From Domibacillus sp. DTU_2020_1001157_1_SI_ALB_TIR_016 (GTDB lineage Bacteria > Bacillota > Bacilli > Bacillales > Domibacillaceae), in assembly GCF_032341995.1 (NCBI RefSeq), contig NZ_CP135438.1, positions 62,001 through 126,000 of the forward strand: DNA of 64,000 nt. Direction: 5' to 3'. Of the stretch, positions 35,495-44,770 are shown piece by piece. Both the position numbers and the translations under genes were made by a program. The notes under the pieces were generated by a model. That model saw only the letters and a list, made by a program, of their open reading frames with translations, ran no database searches and was not told where the DNA came from. Position 1 is the first letter of the stretch. Every line of letters starts with the position of its first letter.

Positions 35495-35580
35495 ATGATA
35501 AAGGCAAACTTATCGAAAGGTAAGGACGCAAAGCCACGGGTCTACCATTCTTTTGAGTCATGACAGCCGGGCTGCCAAAT
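35495..35580 (+). promoter_or_regulatory. c-di-GMP-I (GEMM) riboswitch
   Basis: It contains GGCAAACTTATCGAAAGGTAAG, then GACGCAAAGCCACGGGTCTA and GACAGCCGGGCTGCC. These are the conserved GNRA hairpin, the GACGCAAAGCC core and the second helix of the GEMM-I aptamer. It lies directly upstream of the DegU-like gene. Confidence 0.93.
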
Positions 35581-35584
35581 AGGG

Positions 35585-35626
35585 ATTCCTTCCTTGTTTG
35601 GACTATTATTTAATAAAGGAAGGGAT
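35585..35626 (+). promoter_or_regulatory. RBS-sequestering hairpin of the riboswitch
   Basis: ATTCCTTCCTT (35585-35595) can pair with AAGGAAGGGAT (35616-35626), which contains the ribosome site of the GTG start at 35632. This suggests control at translation initiation. Confidence 0.65.
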
Positions 35627-35631
35627 TTAAC

Positions 35632-36333
35632 GTGCGGTCTATATCTAATGAATCAAAGACTAAAATCGTTCTCATTGACGGTCAACAACTATTTCGAGAA
35701 GGGATAAAGCGCATTCTTAATTGTGAAGAAACCTTTGAAGTACTTGCTGAAGGAAAAGACGGTGTTGAAGCAATTGAATTAGCAGATCATTATAAGCCAG
35801 ATGTTGTGATCATGGATATCAATATGCCAAAAACAAACGGTGTTGAAGCAACTCGTAACTTAATCAGTAAATATCCGAATATAAAGGTCATTATTTTGTC
35901 GATCCATGATGATGAAACTTATGTTATACACGCGCTTCAATCAGGTGCTTTTGGCTATTTACTGAAAGAAATGGATACAAAGAAACTGATAGAAGCAGTA
36001 AAAGCTGTTGCAAAAGGCGAATCATACTTGCATCCACGTGTGACACACAAGCTAATTACTGCCTATCGCCGTTTATCAAGTGCGGCAGCTCGTAAAAAAG
36101 AGTTTCAACAGCCACCAGTCCGTCTGCCGCTGCATTTGCTCTCCCGCCGTGAAAGTGAAGTGTTACAGTTGTTAGCGGACGGTAAAAGTAACCGGAGTCT
36201 TGCAGAAACGCTTTATATTAGCGAAAAAACGGTCAAAGGCCACGTTTATAGCATTCTTCGAAAAATGGACGTCAATGACCGCACACAAGCTGTTATCAAA
36301 GCTATTAAAAATGGCTGGGTTGAAGTCAGATAG
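35632..36333 (+). CDS. DegU-like NarL/FixJ response regulator, orphan
   Basis: 233 aa, closely similar to B. subtilis DegU along its length. The receiver has the phosphoacceptor Asp62 in VVIMDINMP and the segment SIHDDETYV; the LuxR-type helix-turn-helix is [16 protein letters not shown]. The acidic pocket reads LIDGQQLF where DegU has IIDDHQLF, so one of two paired aspartates is Gly17. No DegS-like kinase is next to it. It is headed by a c-di-GMP-I riboswitch, so its level is tied to the motile/sessile signal. Whether it is the only DegU or a paralogue cannot be told from the window. Confidence 0.9.
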   Translation: MRSISNESKTKIVLIDGQQLFREGIKRILNCEETFEVLAEGKDGVEAIELADHYKPDVVIMDINMPKTNGVEATRNLISKYPNIKVIILSIHDDETYVIHALQSGAFGYLLKEMDTKKLIEAVKAVAKGESYLHPRVTHKLITAYRRLSSAAARKKEFQQPPVRLPLHLLSRRESEVLQLLADGKSNRSLAETLYISEKTVKGHVYSILRKMDVNDRTQAVIKAIKNGWVEVR

Positions 36334-36384
36334 ATACCTCTACTTCTAATCATCCTAAAAACAACTCCTGTTAAAACAAACAGC

Positions 36385-36423
36385 AAAAACCACCCCGTTT
36401 TTTAAAAGCCGTGGTGGTTTTTT
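36385..36423 (+). terminator. Terminator of the DegU-like gene
   Basis: AAAAACCACC pairs with GGTGGTTTTT and is followed by more T residues. Confidence 0.75.
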
Positions 36424-36574
36424 ATCATAAAAGTCATAAACGAGTTTACGCAGCGCTATTTTTTTGTTCAAAAAAGATGCAAAAAACTCTATAATACAGC
36501 GCAGATAACTTTCTGTTTTGTTAAAATTTAAACCGCCTGGACATATGCCCGGCGCTTTAAACCTAAATGGATAA

Positions 36575-37174
36575 TTACTCCGCGATCTTTTCTAGATTAC
36601 CGTTCTTCTCCATTTTAAAAGCAGGAGACGGGTCATTATCAGCTAATAGCACCGTTTGTCTAGCACGATTCATGATCCGCATTAAGGTTTCATAGTCTTC
36701 CTGCATCGTAATGTTTTCCTGCTGAGTTTGTTCTAATTTTTTCTCCAATTCAGCTTTTTCTTCTTTTATTATTGCCAGCTCTTTTCGAAGCTGTTCAACT
36801 TCTGCTGTGGAGGCCGCTTTACTCTCTAAATTAGTTAGAAAAGAGATGACCTGAGCTAAAGAAATGCCAAGATTTGCGGAATTCCCTGCTGGTGTCTCAA
36901 CTGTATGATCTGCCACTTCAATATTTTTCTCTCTTCTAGCGAGTATGTGGAAATAATCTTTTCTTTGTTTTTTTGCTGTGCCCATTTCCCTTACATACTG
37001 TTGTCTAACGACTGCATTCCATCGGAACCCGCAGGCTGCGGCCGTTCTATTCAACCTGTCTCCTGCTTCTTCAAACGCTTTCAACTGGGTACTTCCCTCA
37101 CGTACATATCGTAATACTGTTTCAGCAAGCTGCCAATCATTTTCTTCTGACCAGGCATCTTGTCTTTCTTTCAT
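36575..37174 (-). CDS. rsfA: RsfA-family prespore regulator, copy 2
   Basis: 199 aa, a paralogue of 24575-25183 with a nearly identical first 60 residues ([36 protein letters not shown]). The middle linker has diverged, and the C-terminal coiled coil is conserved in pattern. RBS GGGGAG lies upstream, in a leader shared with the first copy. The likely role is forespore gene control. Two copies 11 kb apart suggest a duplication that may have split duties. Confidence 0.85.
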   Translation of the reverse strand: MKERQDAWSEENDWQLAETVLRYVREGSTQLKAFEEAGDRLNRTAAACGFRWNAVVRQQYVREMGTAKKQRKDYFHILARREKNIEVADHTVETPAGNSANLGISLAQVISFLTNLESKAASTAEVEQLRKELAIIKEEKAELEKKLEQTQQENITMQEDYETLMRIMNRARQTVLLADNDPSPAFKMEKNGNLEKIAE

Positions 37175-37757
37175 CGGTTATCTCCCCTTTTATTTAGATA
37201 TCCTTTTCACGAAGATGGCTGCTTCTCCCGTCCTATATAGAAAAGTACTTGAAAATGAAGTATTCCAAGTATATTCTGTTCAACTTTAAAATATTTGTGA
37301 AAATAAAGAAGATAGCCAAGTTTTGTTTTAGATTATTAATTTCGTACAATCTGCTGATACCTTTATAAAACCCAAAATTGCCCCAAATCCCCCTCTATAC
37401 AGGCGCGTAACATCACTCTTGTCGTAAATAACTAGTAGTTTTACCTGGTGAACCTCTCCACCTAAATCAAAGAATCAGTTCCTGAATCCCTTCGCTTGCC
37501 CTACTTTCTCAAGCTGATGAATACTCAGGTTTAAAGATCTGTCACAGTAAATAGAGTCATCGAACTTCATTAACATGAAAGGAGTTCGATTTAGTTCATC
37601 CATGCGGTATTCTTTGAATTTGCTTCTACTTTTTATGTAACTCCAAAATGAAACAACAAAAAACCACAATAATATCTTAAAAAAACCTTAATACCCTCTT
37701 AACAAACACAAGATACAATAAAATAACAATAAAAACAACAAAAAAAGGAGCATTAAA
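37175..37757. other. Intergenic region with solo IS tip (583 bp)
   Basis: The part next to rsfA copy 2 resembles the region upstream of copy 1. A 26-bp solo right tip lies at 37448-37473. A minus-strand frame at 37475-37669 (MDELNRTPFMLMKFDDS...) has no ribosome site and may be a gene remnant. The phn operon promoter must lie in the AT-rich 37670-37745. Confidence 0.45.
37448..37473 (-). mobile_element. Solo right tip of the 51.5/60.7 kb IS family
   Basis: GTGAACCTCTCCACCTAAATCAAAG is identical to the right tips at 51509 and 60688, and similarity stops abruptly after it. Confidence 0.6.
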
Positions 37758-38819
37758 ATGAAAAGAATAGCCTGGTCTTTATTGGTATCTAGCACATTGT
37801 TTATTTCTGCTTGTTCAAATGAGAAAAGCGCTCCAGCAGAAGCACAGTCGGGCGTATCAGGAGAATTAACTGTTTACACGGCGATTGAAGAAGAGGTGCT
37901 GCCTGTTTACCTGGAGTCCTTCGAACAAAAGTATCCAAAAGTGGATGTGAACATTGTCCGGGATTCAACAGGTATTATGACCGCTAAGCTTCTAGCAGAA
38001 GGAAAAAACACAAGTGCCGATGTGGTGTGGGGTATAGCGGCTTCAAGTTTACTTGCGCTAGATCAAAAAGGAATGCTCGCCGGCTATACGCCAAAAGGCG
38101 CTGATAACATTAAAGATGCGTACAAGGATCAAAACGAGCCAATGAAGTGGACGGGCAATACAGCTGCCATGACCGGAATCGCAGTCAATACAGCAGAACT
38201 TGAAAAGCTGGGGCTGCCAATTCCTAAAACATATGAAGACCTCCTGGATCCAAGATATAAAGGGCTGATTGTCATGCCTCATCCGGCTTCCAGCGGCACA
38301 GGTTATTTGACCGTTAACGCCTGGCTTCAAATGATGGGGAAAGAAAAAGGATGGAATTATATGGACCGGCTTCACGAAAATATTGGAACATATACACATT
38401 CTGGTTCTAAGCCAGCGAAAATGGCAGCTGCCGGTGAATATCCGATTGGCCTTTCTATTGTATACACAGCTGTTCAAATGAAAGAAGAAGGAGCGCCAGT
38501 AGAAGTAGTGCTTCCTGAAGAAGGACTGGGATGGGACGTTGAAGCCAATGCCATGATTCAAAAAGAAGACAAAGAAAGTGACGAAGCAGCAAAAGCCTTT
38601 TTAAACTGGGCCATTGAAAAAAATGTAATGAAAAAATATTTTGATGCAAATGGATTTACCACACTGAATGAGGACTTTACGTTGCCGGCCTCTTTCCCAT
38701 CAGATATTGAGAAGCATATGTATCCAGAAAATGATTTGTATTGGGCCGCAGAAAACCGGGATGCGATTTTATCGGAATGGGAATCAAAATATGGCACAAA
38801 AGCAGAGCCGAAAGAATAA
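37758..38819 (+). CDS. 2-Aminoethylphosphonate-type ABC transporter substrate-binding lipoprotein
   Basis: 353 aa. The lipobox is FISACSN (Cys19 region). The mature part is an iron/AEP-type (SBP family 1/8) binding fold: ELTVYTAIEEEVLPVYLESFE, DSTGIMTAKLLAEG, HPASSGTGYLTVNAW. The neighbours phnX and phnW fix the ligand as 2-aminoethylphosphonate rather than iron. AAAGGAG lies eight bases before the ATG. It is the first gene of a six-gene operon. Confidence 0.88.
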   Translation: MKRIAWSLLVSSTLFISACSNEKSAPAEAQSGVSGELTVYTAIEEEVLPVYLESFEQKYPKVDVNIVRDSTGIMTAKLLAEGKNTSADVVWGIAASSLLALDQKGMLAGYTPKGADNIKDAYKDQNEPMKWTGNTAAMTGIAVNTAELEKLGLPIPKTYEDLLDPRYKGLIVMPHPASSGTGYLTVNAWLQMMGKEKGWNYMDRLHENIGTYTHSGSKPAKMAAAGEYPIGLSIVYTAVQMKEEGAPVEVVLPEEGLGWDVEANAMIQKEDKESDEAAKAFLNWAIEKNVMKKYFDANGFTTLNEDFTLPASFPSDIEKHMYPENDLYWAAENRDAILSEWESKYGTKAEPKE

Positions 38820-38834
38820 AAGGAGGCTTTTCAC

Positions 38835-39839
38835 ATGGCAAAGTCATTACATATCCAGTCATTGTCCAAGCGTTATGGTAAAGCAACAGCGCTTGATGGC
38901 ATCCAGCTTGATGTTCGAAAAGGAGAATTTATCAGTTTATTAGGGCCGAGTGGATGTGGAAAGTCAACCCTTCTTCGGATTATTGCCGGACTTGATGATC
39001 CTTCGAGTGGAAGCGTGTTAATGGACGGAGTGGATGTAACAAGTTCCTCCCCTGCTTCCCGAAATATTGGGATGGTCTTTCAATCTTATGCTCTTTTTCC
39101 CAATATGTCTGTTTTAAAAAACATCGAGTTCGCCTTAAAACCTCGAAAGTTGTCTTCGCAGATACGAAAAGAAAAAGCAGCACGCATGCTGGAAACGGTC
39201 GGATTGTCGGATTTCGCAGACCGGATGCCCCACCAACTGTCAGGCGGTCAGCAGCAGCGTGTGGCATTGGCTCGGGCACTTGTCGTTGAACCAGATTTTT
39301 TACTTCTGGATGAGCCATTGTCTGCACTTGATGCTAATGTGCGTTACCAGCTTCAGCGTGAAATCCGCCGTATTCATGACAAATTTGGCATGACAACCAT
39401 TATGGTAACACATGACCAGGATGAAGCATTAACAATGGCCGATCGAATTGCCGTCATGACGAAAGGTCAAATTGTTCAGTTTGATACGCCGCAAAAGATT
39501 TACCGGTACCCAGCTGACTCGTTTGTAGCTTCTTTTATTGGTACATCTAATCAGATATTGTCAGGCGGAAAAATGAAAGTAATCCGGCCGGAGCATTTTA
39601 CCGTTGCAGACATAGGAGAAGGCATTGAGGTAAAAGTGGAATCGATCCATTTTAAAGGAGCTTTTTACAGGCTGACTGTTAGGGTATTAGACCGGACATC
39701 CCCTTCCTTTAACGAAAAATGGGCGGTAGATCTGCAGGCTTCACTAGTCGAGGAAAAACATGTTCGCATTGGGGAGTTATTAAATCTTTTAATCAACGAA
39801 GGAAATTTAATTCCTGTAAAGGAAGTGGTCACCAGATGA
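38835..39839 (+). CDS. AEP ABC transporter ATPase
   Basis: 334 aa. Walker A is GPSGCGKSTLL, the signature is LSGGQQQR, Walker B is FLLLDEP, and the H-loop is TMVTHDQDEA. A C-terminal regulatory TOBE-like domain follows from about residue 235. It lies 15 bases after the binding-protein gene with AGGAGG upstream. Confidence 0.9.
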   Translation: MAKSLHIQSLSKRYGKATALDGIQLDVRKGEFISLLGPSGCGKSTLLRIIAGLDDPSSGSVLMDGVDVTSSSPASRNIGMVFQSYALFPNMSVLKNIEFALKPRKLSSQIRKEKAARMLETVGLSDFADRMPHQLSGGQQQRVALARALVVEPDFLLLDEPLSALDANVRYQLQREIRRIHDKFGMTTIMVTHDQDEALTMADRIAVMTKGQIVQFDTPQKIYRYPADSFVASFIGTSNQILSGGKMKVIRPEHFTVADIGEGIEVKVESIHFKGAFYRLTVRVLDRTSPSFNEKWAVDLQASLVEEKHVRIGELLNLLINEGNLIPVKEVVTR

Positions 39840-41566
39840 CAACGGCAGCGATTCCCCAAAAACATGAAACACATTACGGGCTGATGCGTTCTTTGCAATG
39901 GACAATCATCTTTCTATCATTTGGCTTATTATTGTGCGCTCCATTATCAGTGTTACTGATGGAAGCTTTTAAAACAGAGAATGGTCAATATGCGGGATTT
40001 GGACAAGTTATAAGTTATATTACAAATCCAGCTCTTCTGAACAGCTTATTCCATTCGATTAATATCGCGCTCTGGACAACGGCTTTATCGCTTGCCGGAG
40101 GTTTTAGCTATGCATTTGCCCTGGCCAGAACATGTGTAAAAAGCAAACGACTGCTTTTAGGAATAGCCATGCTCCCTTTATTTGCGCCTACGATGATGCA
40201 TGGTATTTCCCTTATTTACTTGTTTGGACGACAAGGGATTGTAACAACTGGCTTTTTTGGAATGTGGCCGGGGATTGATATTCAGCTATACGGACCGGTT
40301 GGCATTGTACTGGCTGAAACGATTTATACATTTCCACAGGTGGTATTGCTGCTTTATATTGCGCTCCGCCAGGCTGACCAGGGGTTGTATGATGCAGCGA
40401 AAACCATGGGCATTGATTCAGTTGGGCGATTATGGAGCATTACACTCCCAAGTGTCCGTATGGCGCTTGTTAGTGCTGCCATGGTGGCCTTTACCCTTAG
40501 CTTCACAGATTACGGCGCACCGAAATTAGTTGGCGGCCAGTACAATGTGCTCGCAACAGATGTGTATAAACAGGTAGTCGGCCAGCAGAATTTTGGTCTT
40601 GGTGCAGTCGCCGGCATCCTGCTGATGACTCCTGCTATTATAGCATTTGTTCTAGATCAGGCAGCGTCCCGGAAGGCCTCCTTTCACCTTCATGCAAAAG
40701 CACGGCCGCTTCAAATAAAGCCGCACAGAGCTCGTGATATTGTATTCAATCTGTATGCATGGTTAGCAGCAGCCGGAATTATCCTGCTGTTTATCATGAT
40801 GGTCATCGCCTCTTTTACACCGGTCTGGCCGTATACACTTGGTTTTACATTCGACCACTTTACATTTAACAGCTACACAGGAGACGGGTTGACCGTGTTT
40901 TGGAACAGCCTTGTCCTCTCCGTATGGACCGCTATCCTCGGTACAGTTTTTGCTTTTGTGTTCGCCTACTGGCTCCAAAGCCGCCCTGGCTCATCCGTCT
41001 TTTATCGGGCTGGGCATTTGTTAAGTCTTCTGCCCATGGCCGTACCGGGACTTGTAATTGGAATCAGCTATGTTTTATTTTTCAGCCAGCCGGAGCTGTC
41101 TGTTTTCGGCTGGATAATGCCAAATGTCTTGTACGGCTTGTATGGGACAATGGCCATCATGATTGTTTCAACAATCCTTCATTTCTTTTCGGTATCGTAT
41201 ATGACAGCTAAAACGGCACTTTCTAAGCTTGACGGAGAGTGTGTCGCAGCGGCCCGCACTTTAGGATTAACCAAGAGAGATACATTTTTCTTCTATATTG
41301 TGCCGTCATGTGTTCCAGCATTACTCGAAATGCTGATGTATTTTTTCGTTAACTCCATGGTAACCATATCAGCTGCTATTTTTTTGTATACGCCTGAAAC
41401 AAAAACAGCAGCCATTTCAATTGTCAGCCTCGATGATGCCGGCAATATTGAATCAGCCGCTGCTATGGGCCTTTTGATTGTTTTGGTCAATATGGCAGTC
41501 AGACTTGTATATGAACAAATTTTGCGTTATATCAAAAAACATAAAAAAGGATGGATGAACTCATGA
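39836..41566 (+). CDS. AEP ABC transporter permease, two fused domains
   Basis: About 576 aa with roughly 12 membrane segments. Two BPD_transp_1 halves are joined in one chain: the first EAA-like loop is near DAAKTMGIDSVGRLWSITLP, the second near AAARTLGLTKRDTFFFYIVP. Such fused permeases are typical of AEP and FbpB-type systems. ATG 39836 overlaps the ATPase stop (ATGA); a longer frame from 39719 is ruled out by that overlap. Confidence 0.9.
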   Translation: MTTAAIPQKHETHYGLMRSLQWTIIFLSFGLLLCAPLSVLLMEAFKTENGQYAGFGQVISYITNPALLNSLFHSINIALWTTALSLAGGFSYAFALARTCVKSKRLLLGIAMLPLFAPTMMHGISLIYLFGRQGIVTTGFFGMWPGIDIQLYGPVGIVLAETIYTFPQVVLLLYIALRQADQGLYDAAKTMGIDSVGRLWSITLPSVRMALVSAAMVAFTLSFTDYGAPKLVGGQYNVLATDVYKQVVGQQNFGLGAVAGILLMTPAIIAFVLDQAASRKASFHLHAKARPLQIKPHRARDIVFNLYAWLAAAGIILLFIMMVIASFTPVWPYTLGFTFDHFTFNSYTGDGLTVFWNSLVLSVWTAILGTVFAFVFAYWLQSRPGSSVFYRAGHLLSLLPMAVPGLVIGISYVLFFSQPELSVFGWIMPNVLYGLYGTMAIMIVSTILHFFSVSYMTAKTALSKLDGECVAAARTLGLTKRDTFFFYIVPSCVPALLEMLMYFFVNSMVTISAAIFLYTPETKTAAISIVSLDDAGNIESAAAMGLLIVLVNMAVRLVYEQILRYIKKHKKGWMNS

Positions 41567-42360
41567 AATATCTTCAAGGTGTATTGTTGGATTGGGCGGG
41601 AACGACAGTCGATTACGGATGTATGGCACCGGTTGGCAGCTTTATAGAAATGTTCAAAGAAAAAGGCATTACTGTCACAATGGAAGAAACGCGAAAACCA
41701 ATGGGTATGGCGAAAATCGATCACATTCGCACCATGCTGGAGATGCCTGGAATTCGGGCCCAGCTTGGGAACAAAGCGGTCACTGAGAAAGAAGTGATTG
41801 GAATGAATACACGATTTGAAGAACTTCTCTTTAAAAACTTAGCCAATTATGCGACTCCAATTCCGGGAGCAGTCGATGCCATTAACGATATTATAAAAAT
41901 GCAGCTCAAAATTGGCACGACCACTGGGTATACGCGTGAAATGATGGACGTTGTCCGTGCCGGTGCCGCCCAAAAAGGATATGCGCCTGATATCGTCATT
42001 ACAGCAGATGACGTAGATGCAGGGCGTCCGTTTCCATGGATGGCGTACATAGCTGCAATGAAAATGGGTGTTTACCCGATGAACCGCATTGTTAAAGTAG
42101 GCGATACAGTCATCGATATGGAAGAAGGAAGAAATGCTGGTACATGGACGGTAGGACTGGTTTATGGCTCCAGTGAGTTTGGCCTGACTCAGGAAGAAAC
42201 CAATCAGCTAAGCAACCAGGAACGTTTACATCGTGCCGCAGCAGTTCGGAAAAGATTGCTTGCCGCAGGGGCACATTATGTGCTTGATACGATTGAAGAG
42301 CTGCCTGCTTATTTGCAGAAACTTGACCAGAAGCTTACTAAACAGGAGGTGCTTGTATGA
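41563..42360 (+). CDS. phnX: Phosphonoacetaldehyde hydrolase (phosphonatase)
   Basis: 265 aa, a HAD-superfamily enzyme. The nucleophile Asp is in LLDWAGTTVDYG, and the Schiff-base lysine is expected in the cap (MGMAKIDHIR). Later motifs are TTTGYTREMM and VKVGDTVIDMEEG. It splits phosphonoacetaldehyde into acetaldehyde and phosphate. The start is ATG 41563, overlapping the permease stop by 4 bases; the ATG at 41551 sits on the ribosome site itself. Confidence 0.95.
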   Translation: MKYLQGVLLDWAGTTVDYGCMAPVGSFIEMFKEKGITVTMEETRKPMGMAKIDHIRTMLEMPGIRAQLGNKAVTEKEVIGMNTRFEELLFKNLANYATPIPGAVDAINDIIKMQLKIGTTTGYTREMMDVVRAGAAQKGYAPDIVITADDVDAGRPFPWMAYIAAMKMGVYPMNRIVKVGDTVIDMEEGRNAGTWTVGLVYGSSEFGLTQEETNQLSNQERLHRAAAVRKRLLAAGAHYVLDTIEELPAYLQKLDQKLTKQEVLV

Positions 42361-43448
42361 ACCGGACATTGCTTTTAACACCAGGACCATTAACAACGAC
42401 AGATACAGTCAAGCAGGCCATGCTTGGTGACTGGTGTACATGGGAGGATACGTACAAACAAATGACGTGTGACATCCGGAATGAGCTCACTGCTCTTTCC
42501 GGGCATTCACGCTACACAGCTGTTTTGATGCAAGGAAGCGGAACGTTTTCCGTTGAAGCCGTTATGGGAACATTCATAGCCAAAACAGATCATGTACTGA
42601 TTGGAGTAAACGGTGCTTACGGCCGCAGAATGGCAGAAATAGCAACAAAAATGGGGCTTCACTTCAGCACAGTAGAAACAGAAGAAACAAAGGCCATTGA
42701 TGCACAAGCAATTGAACAAAAAATGATCCAGGATCCAACTATCACACATGTTATGCTTGTCCATTCTGAAACAACATCCGGTTTGCTTAACCCGGTAAAC
42801 ACCATCTGCCGTGCAGCTAAAAAGCATGGGAAAATAACCATTGTTGATGCCATGTCCAGTTTCGGAGGGATGGGCATCAACATGGACAGCTGGGGAATTG
42901 ATGTGCTTGTATCCAGTGCGAATAAATGCTTGCAGGGTGTGCCAGGCTTTGGTTTTATTTTAGCGGATGAGCACCTGCTTCAGTCCCGGAAAGGCACTTC
43001 CCCTTCCCTATCCATGGATGTGTACAGCCAATACGAAACGATGGAAAAAGAGGGTGGAAAATGGCGGTTTACCTCCCCTACCCACGCTGTCCATGCGTTT
43101 GCCCGGGCGCTTGCAGAGCTGAAAGAAGAAGGCGGTATTCTGAAGCGTTATGATCGCTATACAGAAAATAAAAATGTGCTTATCAACGGAATGGCAGAGC
43201 TTGGTTTTCAAACAGCCATTGACCCGGCTATTCAGTCATCATTTATTGTTTCCTTCCTATATCCGGAAGATGATTTTTCATTTCAACATTTTTATGAAGC
43301 GCTCAAAAAAGACGGATTCATCATTTATCCGGGCAAGCTCACCGATTTAAAAGCTTTCCGTATTGGCACCATTGGAGATATTACATCAGAGGACATAAAC
43401 AGGCTGCTTCAATCGATTCGCACTTATCGCGGCGTAACGGTTATGTAA
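42357..43448 (+). CDS. phnW: 2-Aminoethylphosphonate-pyruvate transaminase
   Basis: 363 aa, a fold-type I PLP enzyme. The lysine is in SSANKCLQGVPGFGF; TPGPLTTTDTVKQAML at the N-terminus and LMQGSGTFSVEAV are family marks. It converts AEP and pyruvate to phosphonoacetaldehyde and alanine, the step before PhnX. Start 42357 overlaps the phnX stop, with AGGAGGTG upstream. Confidence 0.95.
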   Translation: MNRTLLLTPGPLTTTDTVKQAMLGDWCTWEDTYKQMTCDIRNELTALSGHSRYTAVLMQGSGTFSVEAVMGTFIAKTDHVLIGVNGAYGRRMAEIATKMGLHFSTVETEETKAIDAQAIEQKMIQDPTITHVMLVHSETTSGLLNPVNTICRAAKKHGKITIVDAMSSFGGMGINMDSWGIDVLVSSANKCLQGVPGFGFILADEHLLQSRKGTSPSLSMDVYSQYETMEKEGGKWRFTSPTHAVHAFARALAELKEEGGILKRYDRYTENKNVLINGMAELGFQTAIDPAIQSSFIVSFLYPEDDFSFQHFYEALKKDGFIIYPGKLTDLKAFRIGTIGDITSEDINRLLQSIRTYRGVTVM

Positions 43449-43517
43449 TCAAGTAAAGGAGGCAGGAAAACCTGTATAATGAAGATAATGGATGAACAAA
43501 AAGGCAGGTGCAGGCCG

Positions 43518-44279
43518 ATGCTGGCTGAAGAAAGAAAGCTAAAGATTATTGAATATATTGAACGAGACGGAAGCGTCCGCGTAGCCGATTTGGCAGATGA
43601 ATTTGTCGTATCTACTGAAACTGTGCGCCGTTATTTAGATGAGTTGGAACGAGAACAAAAATTGAAAAAGGTATATGGCGGCGCAGTAAGAAATCACGAC
43701 AAAGAAGAAGCACCGATTGTCAGCCGCGAAACGATGAATATTTATGAGAAGCGGAAAATTGCCGAAAAAGCGGTGCAGCTTATCCAAGAGGGTGACAACG
43801 TATTTATTGATGAAGGCACGACAACCCTTCAAATGGCAGATCCTCTTTGCCGATTTTCCGACATTACAGTGATGACCACTTCTTTTCCTTTGGCCAACAA
43901 GCTGATGCAATCTTCTTTTCAAGGACACATCTTGTTTTTAGGGGGCATGGTTCAAAAAGAGCATTGGCGCACAGCAGGAAGCCTAACGGTAAGAATGGTT
44001 CATGAACTTCATGCGGATAAAGCATTTATTGCTGCAGATGGTGTAGATGAAAAATTTGGCATTTCAGGCTATGACAGCGACAAAAGTGTACTCGCAAAGC
44101 TATATATGAAGCATTCTGATTGTGTTTATGTGCTGGCTGATTACTCAAAAATAGAAAAGCGGGCTACCTTCAGCATCTGTGCTGTTGACCAGCCAGATTT
44201 AATTATCACTGATCGTTATCCAAAAGGTATTTGGTCAAATAAAAATTGGCTTGTAGCAATGGAACAGCCACTTTCCTAA
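43518..44279 (+). CDS. DeoR-family regulator of the AEP operon
   Basis: About 253 aa. The N-terminal winged helix is RVADLADEFVVSTETVRRYLDELE, and the DeoR sensor domain has DEGTTTLQMA and FIAADGVDEKFGISGYD. The start is ATG 43518 with AGGTG seven bases upstream; the ATG at 43479 is too far from its AGGAGG. It closes the operon 70 bases after phnW, so it probably autoregulates it. Its effector would be a phosphorylated or phosphonate metabolite. Confidence 0.88.
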   Translation: MLAEERKLKIIEYIERDGSVRVADLADEFVVSTETVRRYLDELEREQKLKKVYGGAVRNHDKEEAPIVSRETMNIYEKRKIAEKAVQLIQEGDNVFIDEGTTTLQMADPLCRFSDITVMTTSFPLANKLMQSSFQGHILFLGGMVQKEHWRTAGSLTVRMVHELHADKAFIAADGVDEKFGISGYDSDKSVLAKLYMKHSDCVYVLADYSKIEKRATFSICAVDQPDLIITDRYPKGIWSNKNWLVAMEQPLS

Positions 44280-44770
44280 AGGGCAGATTCCTCTCTTTTA
44301 AAATGAAAATGTATCATTACTGTTTCTACTATTATTCGCTTTATTTTTCTAAACTATATTTCGAAAATACACCGGGATGGAGATTATATCTTCATCCCGT
44401 ATTTGATTAGTTTTGTTTTTTCGACTATTGTTTTAAAGCGAATTTCTTTTATTGTATATCTTCCTAACGCATTATCTCCCCATTGGTAGATCACATGCTG
44501 TTCGCTGATTCTTGATTAGCCGTTGTTTCGCGTTCTTCCAAGAGACAAATGGCTTCTTTTTTCGAAGCGGCTCATCGCTAATTCTTTTCTTTCCAAAACA
44601 TCATTTTTCCCCATTTTATACCAAATATTCAATTGTAACTTTTCTGTAATACCAAATTAATATGGCTGTGATTTTCTTTTCATCATTTCCAAGTAAAATA
44701 TAACTATCAAATACAAACTTAGTTATCTAGTTAAATATTTAGTTATCTAGTTAATATACGGAGGTTCATT
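44280..44770. other. Intergenic region (491 bp) with hairpin and tandem repeats
   Basis: A hairpin at about 44373-44399 (CGGGATG/CATCCCG) may end the phn operon. Two copies of TTAGTTATCTAGTTAA (44719-44734 and 44739-44754), 20 bases apart, lie just upstream of the next gene. No gene seen. Confidence 0.5.

Noticed and set aside
37475-37669. 64-aa minus-strand frame
   Set aside because: No ribosome site; ends beside a solo IS tip; probably a remnant.
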